Source: Nonomuraea guangzhouensis (GTDB lineage: Bacteria > Actinomycetota > Actinomycetes > Streptosporangiales > Streptosporangiaceae). Taken from it: a stretch of 64,000 nt of DNA. Below are positions 7,622-16,301 of the stretch, in pieces. Position numbers and translations under genes: made by a program. The DNA is taken from the NCBI RefSeq assembly GCF_019396345.1, contig NZ_JAHKRM010000009.1, positions 362,765 through 426,764 of the forward strand, in the 5' to 3' direction. Within the stretch, counting starts at the first letter, position 1; every line of letters begins with the position of its first letter. Under the pieces are notes generated by a model that had not been told where the DNA came from, did not search any database, and saw nothing but the letters and a program-made list of their open reading frames with translations.

Positions 7622-9133
7622 TCACGTGAGGTTCACCCACACGCTTTTGGTCTCGGTGTAGTGCTCGAGCACCTCGCGGCCCATCTCCCGTCCCCAGCCG
7701 GACTGCTTGTAGCCGCCGAAGGGAGAGCCTGGATCGGTGAGGTTGTAACAGTTGACCCACACCGTTCCGGCCCGGATCGCCGCCGCGATGCGATGGGCCG
7801 ACTTCAGGTCGTGCGTCCACACTCCGGCGGAAAGGCCGTAGGGGGTGTCGTTGGCCTTGGCGACGAGATCGTCGATGTCGTCCCACTCCATCGCGACCAG
7901 GACCGGGCCGAAGATCTCCTCGCGCACCACCCGCATCGAATGGTCGGTCTCGACGAAGATCGTCGGCTGCAGGAAGAAACCGTCGCGGTGGTCCTCGCCG
8001 AGCCCGTCCGGGCGTCCGCCACCGGTGGCCAGCGCGCCGCCCTCCTGCCGGCCGGAGGCGATGTACTCCCCCACCCGAGCGAGCTGCTTCGCCGACACCA
8101 GCGGGCCCATCTCGGTGCCCGGATCGGTGCCGGGCCCCACCACGATGCGGCGGGCGCGCTCGACCAGCGCGGCCATCACCTCGTCGTAGATGCGCTTGTG
8201 CACGTACAGGCGCGACCCCGCGGTGCACGTCTGCCCCTGGTTGAAGAAGATCGCGTCCGCCGCCGCCTCCGCGACCTGCGCGGGGTCGGCGTCCGGCAGG
8301 ACGATGTGCGGCGACTTCCCGCCCAGCTCCAGCGACACCTTCTTCAGGTTGCCCGTGGCGGCTCGTGCGACGAGCCGCCCGACCTCGGTGGAGCCGGTGA
8401 AGGCGATCTTGTCGACACCCGCATGGCCGGCGATCGCGGCGCCGGCCTCGGCACCGGTGCCGGTGACCACGTTGACGACCCCGTCCGGGAAGCCCGCCTC
8501 CTGGATGAGCTCGGCCAGTCGCAGCGTGGACAGCGACGTCTCCTCGGCCGGTTTCAGCACCACCGTGTTACCTGTGGCCAGCGCGGGGGCCAGCTTCCAG
8601 CAGGCCATCGACATGGGAAAGTTCCACGGGACGATGGCGCCGACCACACCGACGGGCTCGTGCACCGTGTAGTTGAGGATCTTCAGCCCGCCTCGTGGCG
8701 ACACCGGGACGGTGCTGCCCTCGAACTTGCTCGGCCATCCGGCGAAGTATCGGAACAGCTTCGCGCTGGAGCCGACGTCCACGGCCCTGGCCACCTTGAC
8801 GGGCTTGCCATTGTCGTGCGCCTCGATCAGCGCCAGTTCGTCGGCATGCGCCTCGATCAGGTCCGCCAGGGTGTTGAGCAGCAGCCCGCGCTCCAGTGGG
8901 GAGAGGTCCCGCCAGGCCGGCGACTCGAAGGCGTCGCGCGCCGCGCGAACGGCCCGGTCGACATCCGCGCCGTCACCCCGCGCGATGGTGGTCAGCCTCC
9001 GGCCCGTCGCCGGGTCGATGGACTCCAAGGTCGCGCCGGTTCGGGATTCCACCCATGCGCCGCCGATGAGCATGCGCTGCGGCCGGTTCACGAACCGCCG
9101 CACTGTCTGGGAGAGGGAAGTGTCGGACGACAT
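7622..9133 (-). CDS. Aldehyde dehydrogenase (NAD(P)+-dependent)
   Basis: A 503-residue ALDH superfamily enzyme. It has the PWNFPM segment, the cofactor motif FTGSTEVGR, the general-base Glu in LELGGKSPH, the catalytic Cys in NQGQTCTAGSR and the C-terminal EIFGPV and PFGGYKQSGWGREMG motifs. It oxidises an aldehyde to the acid. The ATG at 9133 is used here, but an in-frame GTG at 9145 overlaps the upstream stop as GTGA, the habit of this operon, and may be the true start. The aldehyde may come from the upstream TPP enzyme or from the amine oxidase encoded nearby; this is inferred from position. Confidence 0.92.
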   Translation of the reverse strand: MSSDTSLSQTVRRFVNRPQRMLIGGAWVESRTGATLESIDPATGRRLTTIARGDGADVDRAVRAARDAFESPAWRDLSPLERGLLLNTLADLIEAHADELALIEAHDNGKPVKVARAVDVGSSAKLFRYFAGWPSKFEGSTVPVSPRGGLKILNYTVHEPVGVVGAIVPWNFPMSMACWKLAPALATGNTVVLKPAEETSLSTLRLAELIQEAGFPDGVVNVVTGTGAEAGAAIAGHAGVDKIAFTGSTEVGRLVARAATGNLKKVSLELGGKSPHIVLPDADPAQVAEAAADAIFFNQGQTCTAGSRLYVHKRIYDEVMAALVERARRIVVGPGTDPGTEMGPLVSAKQLARVGEYIASGRQEGGALATGGGRPDGLGEDHRDGFFLQPTIFVETDHSMRVVREEIFGPVLVAMEWDDIDDLVAKANDTPYGLSAGVWTHDLKSAHRIAAAIRAGTVWVNCYNLTDPGSPFGGYKQSGWGREMGREVLEHYTETKSVWVNLT

Positions 9134-9141
9134 CGCGATCC

Positions 9142-10722
9142 TCACATCGTCATCTGGATAAGGTGCGGGCCTCGCGCCCGGAGAGCGTCGCCGAGCGCGG
9201 CGCACAACTCGCCGACGGTGGTGGCATCGCTCGCCGGGACTCCGAAACCCCGCGCGAGCGACACCCAGTCGATCGCGGGCTCGCCGAGGCTTGTCAGCCG
9301 CGCGGCTTGGGGACCCGGTTCGGTGCTGCCATGGCGGGCGAGCTCGGTGCGCAGGACGTTGTAGGTGTGGTTGGCGGCGATCAGCACGACGACGTCGGCC
9401 GACTCGCGCGCCATGGTCCACAGCGCCTGCGCGGTGTACAGGCCGCTGCCATCGGACTGCAGGGCGATGACCGGACGCTCGGGTGCGGCGATGGCGGCGC
9501 CGAGCGCGGCCGGCAGTCCCTGGCCGATAGCGCCACCGGTGTTGGTCATGACGGTGTGGGGCACTGCCGCGGCCGATGCCGAGTAGAAGGGGTAGCCGCA
9601 GGTCCCACCTTCGACCGAGACGATGGCGTGCTCCGGCAGCCGGCTCGCCAGGGCGGCGCCGACGGTCTGCCCGGTCAGCGCGGCACCGGGTGCGGGCTCG
9701 GCCAACGGCTGCGCGCCCGCGGGCCGATCCTCCACGCCGACGAGTTCGGCCAGTGCGACCAGCGCCTGTTCGACGTCCTGGCCCACGTCCGCGAGCCGGT
9801 GCAGTGTCCGCTGAGGTGCCAGGCGGCTGGGCATTCCTTCGTATCCGAAGTAGGCGACCGGTTCGGGGGCCCCGGCCAGCACCACCACTGCGGCGTCCCG
9901 GAGCGCCTCGACCGCGGTCTCCGGGAAGTACGGCAGGCGGTCGATCGGGGGCAGCCCACCGCCCCGCTCGGCCCGAGCGGGAAACGTCTCGCTGTAGAGA
10001 CGGGCTCCGGTGGCGGCCGAGATCCGGCCCGCGGCGAACTGGCCCAGGCGGCTCAGACCCTCTCCGCCCAGGAGGAGAACACCCTGGGAGCCGGCGGCCC
10101 GCAAGCGGCGGGCGGCCTGCTCCACGGCCTCCCCTTCGACGCCGGGCCGGGGGACGGCACAGCGTTTCTCCTCCTGTGGCGGCTCCTGCTCGGTCAGCTG
10201 CTGGAGATCGGCGGGCACGACCAGCGTGGACACGCCCAGGCGTTCATGTGCGTCATCGATCGCCCGCCGCGTCACCGCGGCGACCGCGACTCGATCAACG
10301 ATCTCATGGTGCGCTCCGACCGTGCTTGCAAGGGCGGCGATGTCGGAGGTCAGGGGCGCGTCGAAGGGCAGGTGCCAGCTCGCGTGGTCACCCACGACGT
10401 TGACGACCGGGCTGTGCGCGCGACGCGCGTTGTGCAGGTTCGCCAGGCCGTTCGCGAGCCCCGGCCCAAGGTGCAGCAGGGTCAGCGCGGCTCGTCGGGC
10501 GATCCGGGCATATCCGTCGGCGGCGCCCGTGCACACGTTCTCGTGCAGTCCGAGCACCGCCCGCATCCCGGGGGTCCGGTCGAGCGCGGTGACGAGCGGC
10601 ATTTCGGTGGTCCCGGGGTTGGCGAAGCACACCGACACGCCACGTCCGGCGGCCGCGTCCAGGAGAACCTGTGCTCCCGTGGGCTTCTCGTGTGCGGTGT
10701 GGCGGTCGATCGTCACTGACAC
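9142..10722 (-). CDS. TPP-dependent decarboxylase/acetolactate-synthase-like enzyme
   Basis: A 526-residue thiamine-diphosphate enzyme with the three-domain layout of the POX/acetolactate synthase family. The N-terminal Pyr domain has the conserved Glu in LGLHENVCTGAADGYAR. The C-terminal PP domain has GGAIGQGLPAALG and the DG...N diphosphate motif in SDGSGLYTAQ...ANHTYN. Relatives include benzoylformate decarboxylase and phenylpyruvate or 2-oxoacid decarboxylases, and a catabolic setting favours a decarboxylase over true acetolactate synthase. The GTG at 10722 is the first codon; an in-frame GTG at 10716 is an alternative. It heads the eight-gene operon and a palindromic operator lies 16 bp upstream. 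Confidence 0.85.
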   Translation of the reverse strand: MSVTIDRHTAHEKPTGAQVLLDAAAGRGVSVCFANPGTTEMPLVTALDRTPGMRAVLGLHENVCTGAADGYARIARRAALTLLHLGPGLANGLANLHNARRAHSPVVNVVGDHASWHLPFDAPLTSDIAALASTVGAHHEIVDRVAVAAVTRRAIDDAHERLGVSTLVVPADLQQLTEQEPPQEEKRCAVPRPGVEGEAVEQAARRLRAAGSQGVLLLGGEGLSRLGQFAAGRISAATGARLYSETFPARAERGGGLPPIDRLPYFPETAVEALRDAAVVVLAGAPEPVAYFGYEGMPSRLAPQRTLHRLADVGQDVEQALVALAELVGVEDRPAGAQPLAEPAPGAALTGQTVGAALASRLPEHAIVSVEGGTCGYPFYSASAAAVPHTVMTNTGGAIGQGLPAALGAAIAAPERPVIALQSDGSGLYTAQALWTMARESADVVVLIAANHTYNVLRTELARHGSTEPGPQAARLTSLGEPAIDWVSLARGFGVPASDATTVGELCAALGDALRARGPHLIQMTM

Positions 10723-10737
10723 TCACCATCTTTTACT

Positions 10738-10766
10738 GATTATCGTACACTTTGCACGTTTATCGG
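10738..10766 (-). promoter_or_regulatory. Operator-like palindrome A of a shared catabolic regulon
   Basis: Read on the minus strand, half-sites ATAAACGTGCA and TGTACGATAAT are separated by AAG, and 8 of 11 positions are symmetric. The site lies 16-44 bp upstream of the TPP-enzyme GTG. It closely matches the palindrome at 14511-14539, and both resemble elements at 17783-17831 beside the IclR gene. Confidence 0.6.
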
Positions 10767-10880
10767 AAAGCATAGCCCGCGAAAGGGCCTGGAGGAACCC
10801 TTGGCGGAGCTTGGGTCAGCCGACCCGGGTGAGGATGGCCAGGGCCGGCGGCGTCATCCGCTCGGCTGACGCCGCTCGGG

Positions 10881-10914
10881 CACGGTGGGCCCCCACACCA
10901 GGAGGGCCACCGTG
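10881..10914 (-). terminator. Hairpin downstream of the amine oxidase gene
   Basis: CACGGTGG and CCACCGTG form a perfect 8-bp stem, extended by GCCC/GGGC with one bulge. It lies 50 bp past the amine oxidase stop and before the TPP-enzyme promoter, in the 242-bp gap between two minus-strand genes. There is no clear U tract. The rest of the gap holds operator A and no convincing gene. Confidence 0.5.
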
Positions 10915-10964
10915 ACGAGGGCGACGGCGGCGAGAGGGCTCAACCGCGTACCAGATCCCGCCGG

Positions 10965-12917
10965 TCATGTGGCACCGTGAGCAGCCTGGCCCGGCGACGG
11001 GTGACAGTGTGCCGCGCCATGGCCCGACGGCGGTGGAACGTCCAGCGCGGGGTTGCGGTCGAAGAACCCGGCGGGCTTGAGGGTGAAGCCGACGTATTCG
11101 CACGGCATGATCGGCCAGTCTTCCGGCCGGGGCAGGTGAGAGGTGCCGAACGTGTGCCACAGCACGACGTCGGTGTTCACGAGGTCTCGCTCCTGCTTGA
11201 CCCACTCCCCGATCCCGTCCCCGGGATGCTGGTTCGGGTAGTCACCGGCAGGGTGCAACTCGTCGGGGCTGTAGCGGGTCACCCACAGGTGCGCCCGGGC
11301 GAACTCCGCGCGGCGGGCCAGATCGCTCGTCGGGGCCGCGAGCAGCGTCGGCCCGACGAAGGGCACCAGCTTGTACGCGACCGGCTGCCCGAAGCGGTTC
11401 CGCACGTCCGGGTTGACGATCTTCCAGGTCCGGGCCGCGCGAGGCTCGCACATGCGCCGCCCGTCCCGCTCGTTCTCGATCAATCTCTGCCGGGCCACGA
11501 TCGCGTTGCCGTGAGGATTGTCCGGTCCGACGGGGAGGCCGACGGCGTCGACCTCGACGACGGAGTTCCCCGGGCCGTCGACCTCCATGTCCAGACGCAT
11601 GTTGAACAGGTGCTGGTGGTTGGGCGCGTCCAGCTGCGGCGCGACGAGGGTGCCGTATCCGGGAACCTCGCCCGGGGCGATCGCGCGTGTCTGAACGATG
11701 CCGGTCAGCTTCGCTTCGAATTGGATCGTTCCGTCGAGGTAGAAGTACCAGAAGAAGCCGTACTCGTAGTTGCCGATCGTGTGGATGGCCGACACGACCA
11801 TCCGGCGGGAGCGCCTGACCTCCGCCCGCTCGACATAGCGGAAGTCCCAGTGCTTCCAGAGGATGCCGTAGTCCTCCTCGTGCAGGCAGATGGCGTTGGT
11901 CACGGTGTGCGGGCTGCCGGACTCGTCGGCGAGCACCGCGTCGAGGTAACGGATCTCGCCCAGGCAGTCACATCCCAGGCTGAGTGACCCGACGGTCTTG
12001 CCCAGGTTGTACTCGCCGGCGTCGAAGACGTTCCTGAAGTAGAAGTCTTCGCTGGTGTCGCCGTAGGGCACGACCATCTCGCCGATGCTCGCCCGGTGCA
12101 GGACAGATCGCCGCCGATCGCCGTCCTGGTAGGAGACGTCGCTGATGACCAGGCCTTCCACGGCGTCGACGTGCGCGTGGAGCCGCCAGCGCTGCCACTC
12201 GATCACGTTGCCCGACACGGTGAACGACGGGCCCTCCGGCTGGACGATCTCGATGGGACGCAGGTCGTCGCGCAACGGGCCGACGCTGCCGACGTCGTAG
12301 TTGCCGCTCTCGGGCGGCAGCGGAACGGGCTCTCCTTCGATGATCGCGGCGACGGAGCGGGCGTCGCAGTCGATCACGAACACGAGGTTTCCGACGGGAC
12401 GCGCGTAGCCGTTGTCCTCCTTGAAGCGCCGGACGTAGGCACTGGCCCGGATGACGCGGCGCCGGGTGTCCACGCCCTCGATCGGCAGGGTGCCCGTCGA
12501 CCAGGGGTCGAGCTGAAGCAGGGACAGATCGTCGACCCCGTGGCGGGCGAGCGCGGCGATCGAGGCGTCGTCGTTCTTCACGATGTCCTCGAGGGCGAGG
12601 ATCTCCTCGATCATGATCGGCGGCTGCACTCCCGGCACGTGCTTCCAGGAGGTCACGACGTTCCGCGCGAGATCCACACGGGCTTCGTAGGTGGCCCCGG
12701 CGTCGCGGTCGTATACGGCCAGGAACGCCGATCGCGCGACGGGCCGCGACGGGTCATGGCGCCGTACGGCCTCCTTGTCCGGAGGGTCCAGCCGCACCAG
12801 CGGAAACCTCGGCGAGCCGAGATCGGGTCGGTCCGAACGTACGGCGTGCACGGCCCGTTCGATCTCCTCGGCGGTCAGCGGGTCGTAGGGGTGCGCCGTG
12901 GCGCGCGCTGTCGTCAT
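10965..12917 (-). CDS. Copper-containing primary amine oxidase (TPQ enzyme)
   Basis: A 650-residue copper amine oxidase. The topaquinone precursor Tyr lies in TIGNYEYG at about residue 384 and the catalytic-base Asp in FRNVFDAGEYNLG at about 299, very close to the positions in Arthrobacter enzymes. The copper His ligands are HQH in APNHQHLFNMRLD and the His of the later WHTFGTSHLPRPEDWP segment. It converts primary amines such as tyramine or phenethylamine to aldehyde, ammonia and hydrogen peroxide. There is no signal peptide, so it is intracellular. ATG 12917 has GAGGAA upstream. It follows an APC permease gene by 59 bp, which suggests amine import followed by oxidation, with nearby aldehyde dehydrogenases taking the product. 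Confidence 0.93.
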   Translation of the reverse strand: MTTARATAHPYDPLTAEEIERAVHAVRSDRPDLGSPRFPLVRLDPPDKEAVRRHDPSRPVARSAFLAVYDRDAGATYEARVDLARNVVTSWKHVPGVQPPIMIEEILALEDIVKNDDASIAALARHGVDDLSLLQLDPWSTGTLPIEGVDTRRRVIRASAYVRRFKEDNGYARPVGNLVFVIDCDARSVAAIIEGEPVPLPPESGNYDVGSVGPLRDDLRPIEIVQPEGPSFTVSGNVIEWQRWRLHAHVDAVEGLVISDVSYQDGDRRRSVLHRASIGEMVVPYGDTSEDFYFRNVFDAGEYNLGKTVGSLSLGCDCLGEIRYLDAVLADESGSPHTVTNAICLHEEDYGILWKHWDFRYVERAEVRRSRRMVVSAIHTIGNYEYGFFWYFYLDGTIQFEAKLTGIVQTRAIAPGEVPGYGTLVAPQLDAPNHQHLFNMRLDMEVDGPGNSVVEVDAVGLPVGPDNPHGNAIVARQRLIENERDGRRMCEPRAARTWKIVNPDVRNRFGQPVAYKLVPFVGPTLLAAPTSDLARRAEFARAHLWVTRYSPDELHPAGDYPNQHPGDGIGEWVKQERDLVNTDVVLWHTFGTSHLPRPEDWPIMPCEYVGFTLKPAGFFDRNPALDVPPPSGHGAAHCHPSPGQAAHGAT

Positions 12918-12976
12918 CACCGGTTCCTCTTCATTGTCGTGGCGACGGTGCGATGCCTCATGTGGCGCCGGGACCG

Positions 12977-14452
12977 TCATTCTCCTGCGGGGGCGGCCTG
13001 GGCGACCCCTCCATCGACCTCGACCACCCCGGCCCGCCGGCGCAGCGCGACGTACGACCAGAGCGTGCCGAGCGCGATCCACACGAGCAGAGCCCATGGG
13101 ATGGTGTCCAGCGGGCTCGCCGCCTTGTAGAAGGCGCCGAACACCGCGCCCGCCGCGACCGTCACTCCGGCACCGGCGGCGACCACCAGCCTGCCCCTGC
13201 TGACCTGGCCCCACAGGCCCTTGACACCTGTCACGCTCACCACGAGGTACATCAGGGCCAGGCCCGTCCCACCGAAGCCCGCCATCCAGCCGAACATCGG
13301 AGCCCACTGCGGCTGGAGGACGCCCGGCTGTCCGGTCGCCCGGGAGAAGAGTCCGTCACCGATCACGACCACCACGACACAGACCACCGAGACGACGCCG
13401 AGGAGAGCGGCGGCACGGGCCGGCGTACGGTATCGGGGGTGGACGACGGCGAGGGCTTTCGGGAGCCGCTGTTCGCGGGCCATCGAGAGCATCCCGCGGG
13501 TCACCGCGACGCCCACTCCGATCGCGACCGCGACGACGTCGAGGATGACCAGGAGCGACACGAGGTTGCCGAATACGGTGGAGCCGAACTCGGTGCCCGA
13601 CGCCAGAGCCTGCAGGGGGAAGACGCTGTTCTTCCACGCCGCCGCGTCCAGGCCGAATCCGATGTCCTGGGCATACGCGGTCACCAGGTAGAAGGCCCCG
13701 GCGATAATGAGCGACAGCAGGACCGCCCGCGGGATGTGCCGCTTCGGTTCGGCCGTCTCCTCGGCGAGGTTGGCCGCGGACTCGAACCCGATGAACATGT
13801 TGATGCCGTAGAGCACGCCGTACAGAAGGTCCAGTCCACCCACGGAGAGCGGGTTGAAAGGGGCCGCGGACAGGCTGTGCCCGCCCTGGCCGCCGGCGAG
13901 GATGATGCGTACCGAGAAGGCGAGCACGACCGCCATCGACAGCAACGCGAGGGTGAGCTGCGTGCGGATCGAGATCTGGACGCCGATCACGAGCACGGCC
14001 ACGACGATCGCCACGTAGCCGAGCGACAGCAGCCACCACGGCACGTCGACCGACAGCAGGCCGTGCAGGAGATCCTGCGTGAGGCCGCCGAGCAGGAGGA
14101 AGGTCGCGGCCGCGAGGACCAGCATCGCGCCGTAGTAGAGCCAGCCGCCGATGAGACCGGCTCGGGGACCGGCGCTGAGACTGACATAGTCGTAGAGCGA
14201 GCCGCACAGGTGGATGCGCTTGGCGTACTGGGCGATGATCCAGCCCACTCCCGCCATGCCCACAGCGGCGATCAGGATGGCGGCGGGGGTCGCGACGCCG
14301 GCACCGCGGCCGGTCGCCGACAGCCCGACGACCAGGGGCATGAGCGCTGCGATGGAGAAGACGGGGCCAAGGAATCCGATGGACTGGGTGAGCACGCCGA
14401 GCAGGGAGAGGTGTCCCTGCGCGAGCTGGGTGTTGTCAGGGGTTGGCGTCAT
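12977..14452 (-). CDS. APC superfamily amino acid/amine permease
   Basis: A 491-residue membrane protein with about 12 to 14 hydrophobic helices. The first helix region has QSIGFLGPVFSIAAL, and GINMFIGFESAANLAEETAEPKRHIPRAVL is the conserved APC segment (given here only as a landmark around residues 215-245). The start is ATG 14452, with AAGGAG nine bases upstream; the frame continues upstream without coding support. It precedes the copper amine oxidase gene in one operon, so its cargo is probably the oxidase substrate or its precursor amino acid. A palindromic operator lies 59 bp upstream. Confidence 0.9.
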   Translation of the reverse strand: MTPTPDNTQLAQGHLSLLGVLTQSIGFLGPVFSIAALMPLVVGLSATGRGAGVATPAAILIAAVGMAGVGWIIAQYAKRIHLCGSLYDYVSLSAGPRAGLIGGWLYYGAMLVLAAATFLLLGGLTQDLLHGLLSVDVPWWLLSLGYVAIVVAVLVIGVQISIRTQLTLALLSMAVVLAFSVRIILAGGQGGHSLSAAPFNPLSVGGLDLLYGVLYGINMFIGFESAANLAEETAEPKRHIPRAVLLSLIIAGAFYLVTAYAQDIGFGLDAAAWKNSVFPLQALASGTEFGSTVFGNLVSLLVILDVVAVAIGVGVAVTRGMLSMAREQRLPKALAVVHPRYRTPARAAALLGVVSVVCVVVVVIGDGLFSRATGQPGVLQPQWAPMFGWMAGFGGTGLALMYLVVSVTGVKGLWGQVSRGRLVVAAGAGVTVAAGAVFGAFYKAASPLDTIPWALLVWIALGTLWSYVALRRRAGVVEVDGGVAQAAPAGE

Positions 14453-14510
14453 CCGGAGCAGCTCCTTGGGATCGTGCGTCTTCACGCGGAAGGATGAGTC
14501 CCTGATTTGT

Positions 14511-14539
14511 CCGATAATCGTGCAGATTGTTCGATTACT
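14511..14539 (+). promoter_or_regulatory. Operator-like palindrome B upstream of permease/amine oxidase
   Basis: Half-sites ATAATCGTGCA and TGTTCGATTAC are separated by GAT, with 8 of 11 positions symmetric. The core CCGATAA(A/T)CGTGCA is shared with palindrome A at 10738-10766. The right half, TGTTCGATTAC, recurs exactly at 17783-17793. It lies upstream of the permease start at 14452. Confidence 0.6.
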
Positions 14540-14848
14540 GGACGTATCGTGCGCCCGCTGGCCAGAGGGTGTCAACCCCTGGAAATCGCGATGAGAAATC
14601 GGCCAAGGCCGCCTCGCGAGCCGCACGCATCGCATGCCGGAGCAGGGGTGCGGCTTCCAGGGGTGCGGCTTCGTGCGGGTCAGCCGCGGCGGGTGGCGGA
14701 GCAAAGAGTTCGAGCACCTCGCGATCCACCAGGTGCAGGTGCGGATAACGGACGACGTCACACCTCGCCCGAATTGTCGCGTTAAGCCTATATCGCGAAG
14801 ATAGGTGAGCTTTATGGCAAGAGCGGCGCAGCCGTCCGGTGCGGTCGG
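14540..14848 (-). other. Region with an orphan coding-like frame and a 15-bp tandem repeat
   Basis: This stretch holds no gene I recognise. On the minus strand an open frame ends at 14535 and reads VDREVLELFAPPP, then EAAPLEAAPLLRHAM, then ALADFSSRFPG. The EAAPL duplication is a 15-bp tandem repeat at 14643-14672 that preserves frame. It may be the tail of a lost gene or a small unrecognised protein, but no ribosome site was found and palindrome B overlaps its end. A weak hairpin, CCTAT...ATAGG, lies near 14788-14806. Confidence 0.3.
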
Positions 14849-15541
14849 CTATCGGCGCGGCGGCCCGGGAGGGTCTGCCGCGTCGCGGCAAAGGGACTCT
14901 GCCAACAGGCGGCCGGGCTCCATCGGATCCGTCGAGGTGATCCGCACCAGCCCGCCACTCCAGTGATGATCGGTCATTCCAGGGTTGTGAACGGAGGTTC
15001 CATCGGGCCAGACGATCTGCGGGCTGCCCTGGATTCGCACGCCCTGGCTTTCGGTGAAGTCCCGCACGACGTCCGCTCGGACGTTTTGCGTACGCCAGGC
15101 GGACATGATGCCTTCCACGTCGCAGTCGCGTCGGTACTCGAGAGCGATGTCCAGGGATCGGCGCAGGCCGGCCTCGATGCTGACATCCACCGAATCCCGA
15201 AAGAACGCGATTCTGAGGGCGTAGTCGACATGCTCCGCGAGCTCGGCCCCACCCGTCCGGGCGGCCGCCGCCACCAGTTCGAACGCCGGCAGGAACGTCG
15301 AAGGCCACGACTCCCCCGCATAGGCGTTGAACAGCTCCGGCTCGTGCGAGGCAAGCGCGGCGACCTCGACCGAGAGGATGTCCCTGGGGGTCCCGCGGCG
15401 ATTGACCCATTCCAGTGGCCACGCCCGCGGGACGAAGACGACCTCGGCGCCCAGGCGGGCCCGGGCCCGCCGCAGCCGGTGGACCGCGATCAGGGCCCAG
15501 GGACAGTGAATGTCCGACCAGATGTCGACTCGCCGCGTCAC
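14849..15541 (-). CDS. DsbA-family thioredoxin-fold protein with a CPWA site
   Basis: A 230-residue protein of the DsbA/FrnE/2-hydroxychromene-2-carboxylate-isomerase family. The N-terminal strand and active site read DIWSDIHCPWA, so only the first Cys of the CxxC pair remains. The cis-Pro loop QGSPQIVW is present in the C-terminal half, and the helical insert lies between. Without the second Cys a classical disulfide oxidase is unlikely; a glutathione- or mycothiol-dependent isomerase or transferase is possible. The GTG start at 15541 overlaps the stop of the upstream flavodoxin gene (GTGA), so the two are translationally coupled. Confidence 0.8.
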   Translation of the reverse strand: MTRRVDIWSDIHCPWALIAVHRLRRARARLGAEVVFVPRAWPLEWVNRRGTPRDILSVEVAALASHEPELFNAYAGESWPSTFLPAFELVAAAARTGGAELAEHVDYALRIAFFRDSVDVSIEAGLRRSLDIALEYRRDCDVEGIMSAWRTQNVRADVVRDFTESQGVRIQGSPQIVWPDGTSVHNPGMTDHHWSGGLVRITSTDPMEPGRLLAESLCRDAADPPGPPRR

Positions 15542-16200
15542 CGAACCCGATCTCCCATCTCGCTCCCCTCTGACGCGCCGGACAGCTCCATCCGTTCCGA
15601 CGCGAGCAGTCGCGCGAATCTCGCCAGCCGTGCGCCCTGGTAGCGGGCGCAGCTCAATGTCACCTCGTCGGGAGGAGAGGAGGGGAAGCCGGCCGGCCAG
15701 GACGTCCCGTAAGGGTTGCCGCCGGCGGCATAGACGACGTCGTCGGTGTATCCGAGCGGAACGATGACGGCTCCCCAGTGGTAGAAGACGTTGCTCAGGG
15801 AAATGATCGTCGACTCCTGCCCCCCGTGCTGCTCGGCCGAGGACACGAACGTGGTGACGGGCTTGTCGGACAACTTACCCGCATGCCACATGCTGCTGGC
15901 CGAGTCGATGAACTGCTTCAGCTGCGCCGCCGGTGTGCCGTAGCGGGTCGGCGTCCCGAAGGCGTACCCGTCCGCCCATTCGAGGTCGTCGAGCGTGGCC
16001 ACGTCGACGACCGAGTCGACGTCCTCACGGTGCTTGGCCCAGTCCTCGTTCGAGGCGATCGCCTCGGGCGGGGCGAGTTCGGCGACCCGGCGCAGCCGGA
16101 CCTCGGCGCCGGCTGATTCGGCCCCTTCGGCGACGGCTTCCGCGAGGCGGTGCACCGATCCGGTGGCGCTGTAGTAGACGACGAGAATACGTGGTGACAT
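15538..16200 (-). CDS. WrbA-like flavodoxin-fold NAD(P)H:quinone oxidoreductase
   Basis: A 220-residue flavodoxin-like protein. The FMN phosphate loop is YYSATGSVHRLAEAV at residues 9-23. The FGTPTRYGTPAAQLKQFID segment and the later SSAEQHGGQESTIISL follow the WrbA pattern. Such enzymes reduce quinones by two electrons and protect cells that make catechols or hydroquinones. ATG 16200 is the start. The gene lies 101 bp downstream of an aldehyde dehydrogenase and overlaps the DsbA-like gene. The tail after about residue 195 is longer than in E. coli WrbA. Confidence 0.85.
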   Translation of the reverse strand: MSPRILVVYYSATGSVHRLAEAVAEGAESAGAEVRLRRVAELAPPEAIASNEDWAKHREDVDSVVDVATLDDLEWADGYAFGTPTRYGTPAAQLKQFIDSASSMWHAGKLSDKPVTTFVSSAEQHGGQESTIISLSNVFYHWGAVIVPLGYTDDVVYAAGGNPYGTSWPAGFPSSPPDEVTLSCARYQGARLARFARLLASERMELSGASEGSEMGDRVR

Positions 16201-16301
16201 GACGAACCTTTCAGTGGCGGGGGGGATGTGTGGGATCAGCGGTGAGATGTGGGAAGGAGCGGCCGCCTGCCTTCCCTTCCGGGCAGGGCGGCCCGCGCAG
16301 G

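Noticed and set aside
7616..9364. A 582-codon open frame on the plus strand opposite the aldehyde dehydrogenase
   Set aside because: The aldehyde dehydrogenase on the other strand has all catalytic motifs. The antisense frame has no family resemblance and no ribosome site.
9163..10719. A 518-codon open frame on the plus strand opposite the TPP-enzyme gene
   Set aside because: It is the complement of a clearly coding gene with family motifs. The predicted protein is Gly/Arg/His-rich without recognisable domains, a typical antisense frame in GC-rich DNA.
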